From contig NC_037323.1 of NCBI RefSeq assembly GCF_000143535.2, positions 1,798,001-1,862,000 of the forward strand: a DNA stretch of 64,000 bases, given 5' to 3'. The notes beneath the pieces are model-generated. The model was not told the DNA's origin. It saw nothing but the letters and a program-made list of their open reading frames with translations, and did not search any database. Below are positions 36,087 to 48,704 of the stretch, one piece after another; position 1 is the stretch's first letter; each line of letters starts with the position of its first letter. A program made the position numbers and the translations under genes. The stretch is from Botrytis cinerea B05.10 (taxonomy: Eukaryota; Ascomycota; Leotiomycetes; Helotiales; Sclerotiniaceae).

Positions 36087-36876
36087 TCATCTTCTCTTCT
36101 CAGATTCCAGTAATGCGCGAACAACCCTGGTGCTTTCGGCCAAGGCTTCTTTTCGTAAAAGCTCTGCTGCCGCCTCTTCGTCCTGCTCATCTTCATCACC
36201 TAGAAGCCGTAAAACAAGTTCACAGTACTCTCGAATGCCCTCGCCATCTTTTCCATAATAACATTTTGCGTTCTGTAAAGCTTTCCTCCCATTTTCCCAC
36301 CCCTGATCTTGGTTCCATTTATGTGAATTGAACCCTGTAGGACGGAGAGTGGCAGCATCGACCGTTTCGAGATGTGAACGTAGATTTGGGTATTTCTTGA
36401 ACAGTGCTTCAAGCTCCTTCGAGTTGTCCAGAGGCTCGAATGGTCCTTTGGCGTTGGCTGCTGCTAGAGTTCCTGCTCGCGCCGCGGTATTTGCTTTGGA
36501 TATAGGTGATGGGGCTTTAGTAGGAGGTTGCGCAGAGGCAAGTTTCTCCTTCTCTTCTTCGTGGTCGTTGGTTTCGGCTTTATGTATATTGGAACATTTT
36601 ACAGAGCAGCTGTCTTGAAATTAGCGCAAACTTCTTTCCAACGGTAGAAGAAGGCACTTACTATTTCACATCACAATATCTGCAATTGTATTTGTAATTG
36701 TTCTCCTTGCATAGGGTGCAGAGTTTCGCATCGACAGAAGGCCTCTCCATAGCGACACGATTTGTGAGATCGATAATTTCGACTGGCGCCTCTGCTACAC
36801 TAACGCTGAATTGGTTTTTGAGATTGATGGGTTCGGATGAGTGACCACCCTCGAAAGAGATTTCCATAGTATCCAT
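36087..36876 (-). CDS. zf-HIT protein, Hit1/ZNHIT3-like (box C/D snoRNP assembly)
   Basis: Exons 36662-36876 and 36087-36609 (GTAAGT donor, ACAG acceptor) give 245 residues. The splice falls inside the zinc finger and the join yields KLCTLCKENNYKYNC followed by RYCDVKYCSVKCSNIHK, the paired-CxxC plus CxxxC/H pattern of zf-HIT. The C-terminal half has an acidic-basic helical region (NSKELEALFKKYPNLRSHLE; ENGRKALQNAKCYYGKDGEG) as in Hit1/ZNHIT3, where it pairs with Rsa1/NUFIP in box C/D snoRNP assembly. Which zf-HIT subfamily this is rests on overall layout, so Vps71- or Bcd1-type alternatives are not fully excluded. Confidence 0.82.
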
Positions 36877-37420
36877 AATGCTGAAGAACGATAGAGGCCT
36901 GCGTGTACTTGGAGCTTTTCAACAAACTAACGGGTGAGAGGAAACAAATGTTTACTGTGAACTGTTCTCGTCAGTTCGTTTGAATTATGTTGATGCTCAC
37001 ATGCGGATGAGATTGTACTTTTCCAGACAAAAGTTGAAAAAAGAAGCGAGCAGTTTTGGTTGTATGTGAAAAGTGAAGAAGTAAGTTCGGATGAGAATAA
37101 ACTGAGAAATGCATCATTATTGCAAGCTCGTAGCCTTGCACGGCCGACAAAAAAAGTTTTGATCCTTATCAGAGATAGAAATTGTTGATAACGATAAGAA
37201 TGGCCAATGAAAATCGAGGTAATACTATTCTGCGTCATGTAAACGCTGACAAAGAACCTTAGAATAATATGAGTTTCAATCTTCACTTTATATTACCAAT
37301 ACACCTAACATCATCATCATCACCACATCCTAAAATCCTTTCGAACCTTCAGGTTGGATACCACAATACAATACACAGATCATATTTGTCTCATTACCGA
37401 GATCTCAGGTGGAACACACG
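36877..37420. other. Divergent promoter region between zf-HIT gene and NFU1
   Basis: Region of 544 bp holding both promoters. AT-rich, with a TCATCA run shortly before NFU1. Confidence 0.5.
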
Positions 37421-38440
37421 ATGGCATCAAAAAGAATTGTTCAGGATGCAAAGACATTGCTATCCAAATCTCGACCGGGGAAATCATCATTTGCCATCTG
37501 TCCGAGAAGCTCGCAGAGATATGTACACCAAAGTGCAAGACTACCAGCTATGACGGCTTCCAGTTCAAGGACGAGACCGACTCTGCAACCGCTCCATCAA
37601 CCATCAACCATGCTGAAGCCTACTGCGATTGGCGGCGTTCGCAGCATCTTTATCCAAACAGAGGACACTCCAAATCCGGATGCACTGAAGTTCCTTCCAA
37701 ATCACCCAATCATACCACAAGACGTCAATTCGCCTTTCATAGAATACCTCAACCCCAGATCCACGCTTGCGCCACCATACCCATCCCCGCTCGCCGCATC
37801 ATTGATGAATATCGACGGGGTCAAGTCCGTTTTCTATGGCGCGAATTTCATTACAGTCACCAAGGTAGAGGATGCGAATTGGGCGCATATTAAACCAGAA
37901 GTTTTCAGTCTCATTACGGAAGCAGTGACTTCCGGTGCACAAATTGTTAATATCACGGAGAGGACCGGCGCAAGTGGCGAACCAGAAGAAGAAGACAGTC
38001 TAGCATACAACGAGGATGATCCGGAGGTTGTCGGAATGATTAAGGAATTGCTTGAAACTCGCATCCGGCCCGCAATTCAGGAAGATGGCGGAGACATTGA
38101 CTATCGCGGGTTCGAGGACGGCTTGGTCAAATTGAAGCTCCGAGGTGCATGCCGAACTTGCGACTCAAGTACAGTTACGTTGAAGAATGGTATTGAGGGA
38201 ATGCTTATGCATTATGTAAGTCCCAAAACCTTCATTCTTGGATCCAATGCTCAGATGACCATTCATGCAACAATGGGCTAACACTAAGTGCAGATTGAAG
38301 AAGTGAAAGGAGTTGTGCAAGTATTGGATGAGGAAGAAGAAATAGCTCTCGCGGAATTTGCAAAGTTTGAGGAGAAGTTGAAGCAACAAAAAGGTCCTGA
38401 TGCAGTTGCATCAAGTAGCTTAGATTCTATTCCAGGTTGA
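37421..38440 (+). CDS. NFU1: Mitochondrial iron-sulfur cluster scaffold/carrier Nfu1
   Basis: Delivers [4Fe-4S] clusters to mitochondrial enzymes such as lipoyl synthase and complexes I/II. Exons 37421-38215 and 38294-38440 (GTAAGT/CAG) give 313 residues. The first about 60 residues are basic and Ser/Arg-rich (MASKRIVQDAKTLLSKSRPG), a typical mitochondrial presequence. The Nfu N-terminal domain begins at IFIQTEDTPNPDALKFLP. The C-terminal NifU-like domain carries the ligand motif CxxC as ACRTCDSSTVTLKNGIEGML (Cys244 and Cys247). The final exon adds the conserved IEEVKGVVQV helix and a charged tail. Confidence 0.95.
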
Positions 38441-41400
38441 GCTCGGTACTTGGTTAAAGAGGTATGACTTTTGGGATCTACCCGCATGGCAGCAGCGCGG
38501 ATGTACAAAGAATCTGTTAAGGTTTCTCACTGGAGAGAATTTTGTTTCACAGCATCGGCAATACCCACATGAAGTTTTGTGCATCTTTTACCATTTACGC
38601 GATGGACAAAATGTATTGCACATCAAATTCGAACATACGTGCCTAATAAGCCTCACCTCACAACACCCCTCTGTGCTTCATTTCATCTTTCAAGATGGAA
38701 CGTTTTTCAATGACCATCTACAAATGTTCAAAATTTGACAACCGAATTGACTTGGACGTCTGAATACAGATTCGACAATCAAAAGGCTTTTCAGGTTGAT
38801 GCTCCTATGATATCAATTCGCCCCCATTGAATAGAAATTTGGACATCCCGCACCCCCCTGATACTGCTTCATGCAACTCCAATCACGAAGTACATATGTC
38901 CCCTCACCCTGCATCAACTGTGATGATTTCATTGGATAAAAATAGCGGGTCTCTCCTCCATCCACAGCAGGGTGTGGGCAAAAATTTCCGTGACGAATCA
39001 AGCACGCGTTGTTGAAATGGGCGTTTTGGCTTTCCAATGTCACCACTCAGCGCTGCAGGATTTCTTGGCTGGCAGAGAAAACTTGATAGATATCGTATGC
39101 TTTTCTACTCGAATGTCGAGGCTGGAGAAAATTATGCGCAGGGGACAAGATATAATGGTATCGATGGAGGGACAATGAGGGGTTGCCTTCTTGGTGATTG
39201 GAGATGTATATGCGGAAGCGCCTGTAGGTGGAGTCGCTTTCGGCTTTGTCGGTGTTGCACCAGCATGGAACGGTCAGTTCTAATTTCCCCGCGATTGCAA
39301 AGGGCTTTCTTTCATGGAAGACGGAGAGGGGAACTTTTGCCGATTTGAATTGTCAGGGAAATGGGAGTTATTGATGCCGCTTTTGATTGACGGGGGAATT
39401 TGGAGGGGGTGAGGGGAAAGGAATGTTGGAACGGTTGAAGATAGATCAATTGACATCTGTATCTATCCGTAGGTCATCACAGTATAATCTACGGAGCAAT
39501 CCCGAAATAACTAGCTTGTTTCTATCACTGCATGCAAGAATCTCCTTTTACATCAACTAGACTCTGATAGGACAATGGGGTTCTTCTTTGTTCCTCGGGA
39601 CATCCCACTCTTCAACAGCCTCCCGGATATTTCTTTAGACTTTCTTCTCCTGCCTTTACTTTCCCTTTCCTTCCCAGCGTTGGACCAGACCAATTCAAGG
39701 TTCGAGGGTCCAAAACTAGATCAGCAGAGTGCGGGAGGGAAAATGCGGGAGAGGAATCCGGGGTAGCTTGAAAGCCTGGAAAAGTGCATCGGAATCTCAC
39801 CATCTTGTATTATGTCGCCATCCCGATCCCAGACTGAAAGGATTAGTATTGTTACGACATGCGCCATCCAGATCTTTGTAATAGTGGCCATAGGAAAGCA
39901 TCCGTCGAAACAAAAAGAGGATGAAGGAGCCACTTATCGAATGAGATGACGGTGGCGTCGTCGTTGTGGCAAAGATTGGAATGGTTTAATTTATATGCCA
40001 TGGCAAAAGTGTTTGGGAGTTTGAAAAGATGCACAGGTGTGTGAGTGCGTAGAGGCAATAGAATCAATAAAAGAGGGCATCGTATTGTGCTGCAGTGATT
40101 GGATGCATGGTACAACATAAACGTTAACTTCTTGTACCTCCCTCCCTCCATCTCTTGCGTCTTCTTCTTGTGGTCATATGAATACTTGTGACGAGGAGCG
40201 CAACGAGTATGGTATGGTCATTTATATCTGCAATGCCGGTACTTGAGATATTCTTCCCAATGAGATGAGATGGAGCGTGCGACCTGGTAATAAGGAATCC
40301 GTAGCGTGCCATCAGGCACTGTGTCAAACGCTCTTTGTGGTCATTGTCAATGCAAAGTATCGGTCGGGCAAAATCATCAGGAGGATGAAGATGAAGGGAG
40401 TGGATGCATGTACCTTTTTCGAGCACACGAAGCGGCAACAGACGATTTCTTCTTTTCAATTAGCTCGTCCTACCCGATGTTTGAAAAGGAAACCCCGACA
40501 GCTTTTCCCAGCCCAGCTCGCCCAGCTCCCTCATCCGCTCACGGGGTAATGGCAGGAGATCGCCGCTTGACTAATGTATATATTACTAAAAAAAGGGATT
40601 CGAGGCCTCGCCATGTCCTATTTCGGTCGGTCTGGATCTGGCATGGGGATATAGCCTGGTCGTTTGTAGGATCAACACATATCATATCGTAAAATCAAAT
40701 CTAAAAAAATAAAAATAAAAATAAAAATAAAAATAAAAACAAGATGCCTGGGTATGTTGGGTGTTGGGTATATTGTTTCTTGCATCCGACGATCGTGTGT
40801 ATCGCTTTCTCTCGCTCTCTGCCCGTTCGTATCTATCGGCAACACAGACAGGCGGACAGACGCACGTATGGTTTACGTTACCAAGGCACTGCAAGGCCAT
40901 TCGGACCAACATTACAACATCGTACATGCCCATCGTCGATCATTAACCTCGCAAGACGTACGGAGGGGGAATACGCAGTGCGCGAAGGAGTTTGTTTTGA
41001 TATATGCTTTGCCTTTGCCTTTGCCTTTGCCTTTGCTCTTCTGCATGGGTGCGTGCAATAAATAATGTTGGTCTGCATCGATGGGGATGATGTATTATTC
41101 CTCTCCCTATCCATATCCATATCCACATCCACATCCACATCCACCCGTTGCTTGGATGCCCAATTGGACGCTCTTGATATAGATGCTTCTTTCACACTCA
41201 CTCAGGTCTCTTTACACCTAAGTGGTTCCCATCTGAAAAGAAGCTCCATTTGTTCTGACTTGCATATTCAAGAGAAAATCCAATGCTGCCCTATGGTTTA
41301 TTAATATGTTAGTTAGGCCCAAGTGCTTTCCCCTCTCTCCTCTCTCCTCTCTCCTCTCTCGGTCTGTTGTTCTGTTCTTTTTACCCTTTTCTCTCTTTCT

Positions 41401-44400
41401 CCTTCTCCTTCTCCCTCACGCTCTCCTTCTTCCTGCTCAGCTTTTCATGGTCCAGAATTGCTTGCTTTTTCCCCTTCTCTACATTTTCCGTGATCTGAAT
41501 CATTCTTCATTGCCACTCTGCCCAATCAACGGTCCTCGTTCCTTCCCCTTCCCCTTCCCCCCTCCCCTTCCCCTCCCACATCTTCACCTCGCCCGATTCC
41601 TCTGACCATTCTCCGACCTCCACACCTCTCCACACATCTTCTACCCGTCTTTTTCTCTCTCTTGATATCTCTTGATATCTCTTCCTCTACTTCTCCCCAC
41701 CCACCACCACCAGCACCACCACCACCACCTTCTCTCTCGTTGCCGTTAACAGCATCTCAATTTAGCATTACCACCTCAATTAACTAGCACCTCCACATGC
41801 ACATCCACATCCAGCTCTACCCCATTATTCACACAGTCCTATTCATCCATCCATACCCGTCGACGCATGTCCGTGAACTTTTGTGGTGGCCCTCCACTTT
41901 TCATGCAGAGCTAATTGCCCCTCCCCTTGTCTTCATATGTGGCTCTCTCTACACCGTGCTGCCAATGAGATCGTCCCCTCCATTGCACTTAGAAGCTTAG
42001 TAGTTAGATCCCTTTCTTGCTTTCCTGGCTCTCCACGCCCCCCCTCGGATATCGAACGTCGGACCCTTGTGCCAATTGTGACGCTAAGGAGGCCATCAGT
42101 TCGCATCTTGATCCATTCGCCGGTCATTCAGCCTTTCCTTAGGAGATCCTTACAATTATATTACATTTACAAATACCCCCTTCTTTGAAGCTTCATATCT
42201 TGCTGTTCCATCGATATCCCGATCCATATCCGTATACCCACCCATCAATTCACACACACAGTACAGACAGACAGACAGACAGACAGACACACTTCTTTAT
42301 ATTTTACCCCAGATCTAATTATATTAATTGTCCTGTTGCGTCGTCCACATCAGCAGCTCCGTCGGCCGCTTCACGATACATAGGTAAAAAGGATCCGTGG
42401 GACGATATCTTCAACGGAGATATCCATTTCAATCTCTCTGGCATTTCGTCATCTTGCCCCAAAAGAAGAGGAGCGAGAAGAGAAAAAGAGACCAATCATT
42501 TTGTTCTCTCTTGTCGCACATTGAAAACGTACAAGCATTTTGTTTTAAACTATTTTGGCGATACCACTGTTCTTGTTCTTTGAAGAGTGTCTCTCGCGTG
42601 TCCACCATAGGTAGCTTTCCCCGCATCAAGGTTGCGCCTCGCTCATCTTCGATCCCTCGAGACTATTTACAAGCCTACTTCGCCGCAGAAGAACTTCCAC
42701 ACTTTCTTAGAACCTCCCACCTTCTTTTCAAGACAACCACCACTCCCCAAATCTTTTCCAAAATTACAACCTCATCCATAATAAATTTATCTGCACAACT
42801 CATACCTTCGCACAGCCACGATATATATTCTTTCCATTCTTCCCTCCAGAGATTCATCGGTCGAGCGAGAAAGAGAGCTTTGGCCTTTCGTGCCTTTATC
42901 CTTCCCACGACAATGGGCTACGCATAGTCCGGGCGACACAAAGCCTTTACGAGTTCGAAATTCCGAACGCATATGCGCAGAAGCTTTGACATTCGATCTT
43001 CGGTTCGTTGCAACAACGGCGAGTTCAAGCGATTATTGAGAAATAGACGGTATTTGAGTTTGGGTTTCATAAATTGAGAAAGAGAAGGCGGTATTAGAAG
43101 AGTTTCATCATTTCATGCGGCGAACGCGATTAAAACAGGTAGGTAAGCTTCTGCCATCCCAAACCGTCCCATCGCAAATCCCCAGCCTTGACGCGGATTT
43201 CTCTTGGAGAGGTATTCTTATGCGACTCTCGACATCTGGAGCTGACATGTCAATCTACTAGATAAACAGATAATAATTGTATTTTGAAGCTTGGGTTCTT
43301 TGGGTTCATCTCACATCCGGTGAGTTTATACTTTTATATATTGAAACAGAAGTATCCGACCGGGTGCTTCTGACTTCCGAATGGTCAGATCGTCGTGTGG
43401 ATTCGACGACAACAATTGTTCAGGATTGGCGCAATCAAATTTCAAATTCTAGGAATATTGTTTCTTGTGGCATTCGATATTCTGAATTTGAAGAGGCACT
43501 TGCCTGATATACCACAACCATATTGCGACGTCGGAAGAACGCTCTTGAGGTTGGATCTCAGGACAATATTCATATATATCTCTCGGCCAAATAAGGAACC
43601 TACCTAGGCAGAATCATCTAATTCACTCACCGGCTATCGACGCAACCGAGCTTGAAAAGTCAATATACGGTGCAGGACAGATGAAATTATGCCTCGTGGT
43701 TTTTTGACTCCTCGTCACATTATACTACCTGATCTTGCCACGTTTCTCGGTTCTGTCGATTGCCACGAACTTGAATGCTTCTAGAATCAACTCTCTTTTT
43801 TATTTCTCCATGCTTTTCTTATTATTTACTGACAAGAGTATCACAGAGTACTAGTTATTCGTTTCTTGTGCGCCAGTATCGAAAGTCGGTCCGCTTCTCC
43901 TCCTTGCGAGGCACACTAGAATTCACTCACATTCGCATTTAAACTTGAGCCTCTTTCAGCTCTTACACCTAGACATCCACGCCCTGTTTTCTAGCAGACC
44001 GGTTTCCTTATTCTTGTTCAATCCTACAAATTCGCTTACTGTCGACTTAACCCCCTCCTCCCCCCCCCCCTTTTGCCAAGCCGACTCTATCAAGTAGTTT
44101 GGTCATTTTCAAAAACTACTTCAATAAAAACCCAACTATAATTCTAGACGAGACTCTTTATTGGTTTGGTAAGTTTTATCATTAAATTTTGCTTTCATCC
44201 CTCAATCTATCTGTTAGTCTTTTGCTTTGGTTACGATCTATTGCGCATATTCAATTCTAGATTGACTGCATGAGAAGCTGCTGGGATTCTTTCCAGTGGC
44301 TTTCTTTGTGTGGTGATAACCCCTCTTTTTTAACATGATTCACTCGCTCACTCTCCGGCTTACTTGAGCATACGGTATCCAACTTTGAACATTTAAGGAT

Positions 44401-44523
44401 AGCTTTTGCAAGTTGCAGTAGCACAAGTTTTACATAGCATACATTCCTTTACTTTAGATCTCAACTTAGAGCAGCTTTCTTCTTTTTCCTCTGCAGAGAA
44501 CTAATAGCCTCTAGTAAGCCACC
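38441..44523. other. 6 kb gene-free, repeat-rich region upstream of PSP1
   Basis: No convincing gene on either strand. Includes AAAAATA repeats (about 40704-40740), CTTTGC repeats (about 41010-41042), CATCCA/CATATC repeats (about 41107-41145), CTCTCTC arrays (about 41332-41360), long pyrimidine tracts (41300-41760) and a CAGA run (about 42263-42290). Pyrimidine richness over 41.3-44.5 kb is typical of long fungal promoters and 5' leaders, so part of this is probably the PSP1 leader. Confidence 0.5.
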
Positions 44524-47293
44524 ATGAGTTCAAACAATAATAAGATCGGAGCTGGTGGCAAGGCCAACCAATCCAATCCTTCATCCATGACATCAAGTAA
44601 TCCTTCTCTCCTACTTGGTAAATTCAATGAGCGGCGCTCAACTCCGGACTCGGAGGCTTTGGCAAGCTCCGATGATGAACCTGACAGACAGGATATTCAA
44701 CAGCCAGTCAATCCACCTCAAAAGCCACCTGCACGCCGTGCCTCTTGGTTAAATGACACAACTCAATCTGGAACCCAACCAAGAAAGGGCTCATTCGCAA
44801 GTAGCAGCATGTCTCCAACGGCTTCACATCCTAGTACACCCTCAACTGAGTCCAACGTCTGGGGCTCTCATGTCCAAGCAGCAGCAGGTCGCGGACATAC
44901 AAGTACGAGCACATTCCCATGGGGCAGTGCTATTTGGAACAGCGAGTCACGTAAAGAGCCACCCTCTAGATTGACTGAAGTATTACCATCTCCAACTTCT
45001 ATGAATCCACCGGGCTCGGCTGGCAATGGGTACTTTCCTAATGAAATGATGAGTCAACGAGACCTCTCAGCGAATCAACCCATCCCATTCGCAATCCCTC
45101 TCCATCCTACTCCTAAGACTTACCGATCACAATCGTACTCTGTTGGTCAGCTCGATCCAGACACAAGTGCTGGCCCATCGCCAGCAGCTGTTCCGGCGGC
45201 TTCCAGTCGGGGACATAGAATCGGACATTCCGGGTTGCAACATCGACCATCCCGGCCAAGCATGTTGAGCGAAATGACCGAGGGTGGTCTTGGAAAGGTT
45301 AAAGAAGTCGAGGATGACGATGATGAGAGTACTAACAGTTCTTCCCATGGTGTCCAAATTCAATCTCAAGAAGCCAAAACTATAGAATTGTTAGCTAAAG
45401 AAAATGCAATGTTGCGACAACAGCAACAATATCAGAACCTGCGTCTCCGGCCACGATCTTCAACCTCCAATCCTTTCGGTCTTGGCAATGGTTATGGCTT
45501 ACAGGAAGAACCTCTACCTGAAGAGTCAGATTATGCAATTGACGAACTTGATGAGCTCAACGATTTACAAGATCCATCCAAAGCGATGCTAGGCCGAAGA
45601 ATGAGCGAGTATGGTATTGCTGGCGCCCAGAGAGCCTCGCCGTACACTCTCGAAAACAGAAAGTTGGAGAATGTCAAGAAGGCTTATTGGCAAAGCTCGC
45701 TCGGATTCGGCGGACTATCCGATATTCCGCAAAGCAGGCGCCACTCGTTCGCTGATATACCTGCTCGACAAGGTTCTGTTAGCTCGGCGATTGGTGAGTC
45801 ATTGTCACAACTCGATGCATCTATCCACGAGAGCCTGTCTTCAAATGCGGGTCGGTATAATGAGAACAATAGCTACTCTTCTAATGACCATGGTAAGCAA
45901 TATTCATTAAATACTCACGTGTCTTTGAGCTGTAGGCAGACATGAATTGAAACCCTTATACTAACTGAATGCAGCAGCTTCATACTTCGGAAATCTTACT
46001 CAACCAGGCCCTTCCTCATTTAATCCTTCTGCATATCCTTACGGAAATGTCAATCAATACTCAACTGGTCGCCCTGCATCACCTCATCGAAGCATGTATG
46101 GCGTTCCACAACCTCGACACAATCAACTACTCTATATTGTGCTGTTCAAATGCTCGCGCGCAGATGTGTTTTATGTTCAAGAGGGCACTGGTCTCTCTGT
46201 CAAGCCTGGTGATCTTGTGATTGTTGAAGCAGATCGAGGAACCGATTTAGGTACCGTAGCTAAGGATAACGTGGACTGGGCTACTGCCAAGGAACTCAAA
46301 GAGCACTATGCCGAAGAGCACTACAAGTGGCTCATGATGTACTCTCAGGGTGCTGTCGGTAATACTGATGGAACCGGTGCTGGTTTAATGGCTGCTGCGA
46401 ATAGTATGCAGGGAAGTGCTGTAGGCGGTATGGGTCCACCAAGTCAGCACGGCATGCAGGAACCTAACCCAGGAGAGATCAAGCCCAAGATCATCAAGCG
46501 CCTTGCTCAAAACCATGAGATTCAAGCTCTGCGTGACAAGGAAGGAAATGAAGCAAAGGCCAAGCGTGTTTGTACACAGAAGGTGAAAGAGCATGGTCTA
46601 CATATGGAGATTCTAGATGCCGAATTTCAGATGTAAGTCAACCAACAATCATATCAGCTATTCCGATGACATAAGCTTACATTCAAATTTAGGGATTGGA
46701 AGAAGCTTACCTTTTACTACTTCGCCGATGCCTATATCAACTTCAATTCCCTTGTTACGGACTTGTTCAAAGTCTACAAGACAAGAATTTGGATGTCTGC
46801 GATTAACCCTGCTTCTTTCGCAAGTCCCGCACTTGGCTTGCAAGCACCAAGCGGTATCGGACCTGGAGCTGTGGGTGTAAACAGAACTACACAAAGTGAG
46901 CGTCGGCCACAACAGGCCGAGCAGCCACAAACATACAACACAACGCAAGCAGGCCGAGGTTATCAAGGCGTCTTTGCACAACCGTTCCAACCAACTTTGG
47001 ACAGAAGTTCTGCAGCTGCTCCTGGCTTTCAGCCTCAAGGATATACTTATGGATATTCTCCATTTGGTTCTACCAGAAATGTCGGTGCTACGAGCGCTTA
47101 TGCTAATTCAATGATTGACCCATATTCTGGATTCGCAAACGCGGCAGACTATCAAGCACCCGGACGATTCCCCTCTCCTCATGGCACTACCCCAACTCAC
47201 GATGGTAGCGAATACGGTCGACAAACTGGGCTCGTTGGTCAGTCTGATGGTTGGATTGGAGCTTTCCAGGGCCTGTCCATGGGAACTCGTTGA
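44524..47293 (+). CDS. PSP1: PSP1 C-terminal-domain protein
   Basis: Exons 44524-45892, 45975-46632 and 46693-47293 give 875 residues. The first about 500 are disordered (Ser/Pro/Gln-rich, RRASWLND, RRHSFADI). The PSP1 domain starts at about residue 505 (NQLLYIVLFKCSRADVFYVQ; GLSVKPGDLVIVEADRGTDL), continues through ELKEHYAEEHYKWLMM, and ends in DWKKLTFYYFADAYINF. In yeast, Psp1 is a poorly understood cytoplasmic protein found as a suppressor of DNA polymerase alpha mutants and linked to RNA granules. Bacterial relatives (YaaT) act in RNA metabolism complexes. A Gly/Gln/Tyr-rich tail follows. The first intron has two tandem acceptors three bases apart. The ATG is preceded by GCCACC. Confidence 0.88.
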
Positions 47294-48704
47294 ATCTATG
47301 TTTTGATTATTACATACGCACATTGTCGATCTTTTTCTTTGCCAAATCATAAGCAAGTCCATAACAATCATTACCCCTGCCTCTGGTTTTGAATTCCTTT
47401 TTCATTTCCAGATGGTGGGTTATCATCGACATACTCCTCCAGAACTGGAGACTAGATACATTTTTCTGTTGTAATATACCACAGATGCCCTTCCTCGTCG
47501 GCCCTGTTCCTAATTCTCTACATGTTCTAGATGAACATACCTATCTACACATTCGTTTATTTCATTTTCACATTGCGTTGCCCCAGGCGGCACTTTGTTT
47601 TTATGGGTTGGGAGATACTAAATACTATGAAGACACACTGGAATAACGTCTTCTGGAATACAACAGTTTTATTGCAATTTGATCATAGAGGTTAATTGAG
47701 AAGGTTTCATTCGGAATAGGGATTCTTCTGGATTTACACTACATAATCGGAGACAGGCATCGGATTCGTACACAACACACTGGACATACTTTCCTACTTC
47801 TTCAATTCGTCGATACCATTTTTGTTCCACAGTCAGTCAGGAGGACTTCACCTTTGCGTCTTCGGGACCCTGACGCCTTACCACGACTTAACGAGTAAAA
47901 AACAATTTTCAAGAACTCCATTGATAGATAGATCTTTCAAAATACGGCGGTGTCAAGTGGGGAAAAAAGAAATTGGGTAAATTTGCAAAGGATAATGGAT
48001 GGATGCATGCTTTTTTTTTTTCATTGCTTTGTGGTTTTTGATTCTTTTTCTGGCCTGATTTGTTACCTTTCTGTGTCGTTTTTGTTCTTTTACGATTCAA
48101 GGAGGCGGGGAATCAAATCGTTGATGGAATGGAAACGTTTTGATGCATGTTTACAGGCATTAGGGATGTGGATAAGGGAATCGGTAGCAAGAATGGAATT
48201 CATACACTGGGTTGTTTATTTTGAATTGTGATGGTCAATTTGTGATGTGATATGATACGTATACTTGTGATGACAACACAGATAGGTAGGTTGCACCAAA
48301 ACACATCAGCAGACAGCAATGATCCCTGTGGTCCATTCCTCAAACTTACAGCCTCTCTCCTATATAAACCCAAGTGTGCATCTCTTCTCGTCGACAAACA
48401 GGCCAAATTAAAAGATTAGGGCATACCGGCACCCCATGGTGTAGAGTTTAGGAGTGTCACACCGGGCCATCTTAAAAAAAAACCGCCCCTTCGTAGAGTT
48501 TTTCCTCCTGCCCCTAATAAGGGGCGGCAAGGTTTTGCTGCTCTGATTTTAAGATGCTGATTGTAGTTTTTTATGATATGTGCAAGTTAATTTTTGTTTT
48601 AGTAAACGAAAGAACTTTCTCTTAAGAGATCCTTCCTTCTGCGGACTTTTCTGTTACTTTTGGAAGGAAGTGATGTGAAAGTGTCGCAAGCGGGGAGGAA
48701 GCAG
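47294..48704. other. Intergenic region
   Basis: About 1.4 kb without a gene except the nested inverted repeat near 48.5 kb. The sequence after PSP1 looks like a 3' UTR. Confidence 0.5.
48468..48556. repeat. Nested inverted repeat (possible hairpin or small element end)
   Basis: Outer arms CATCTTAAAA (48468-48477) and TTTTAAGATG (48547-48556) are perfect inverted copies. Inside them CCGCCCCTT (48483-48491) and AAGGGGCGG (48519-48527) are also perfect inverted copies. The whole could fold into one interrupted hairpin of about 89 bases. I see no coding capacity and no clear flanking target-site duplication. Confidence 0.75.

Noticed and set aside
37354..37893. Shifted plus-strand frame overlapping NFU1
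   Set aside because: NFU1 in the other frame has full domain conservation.
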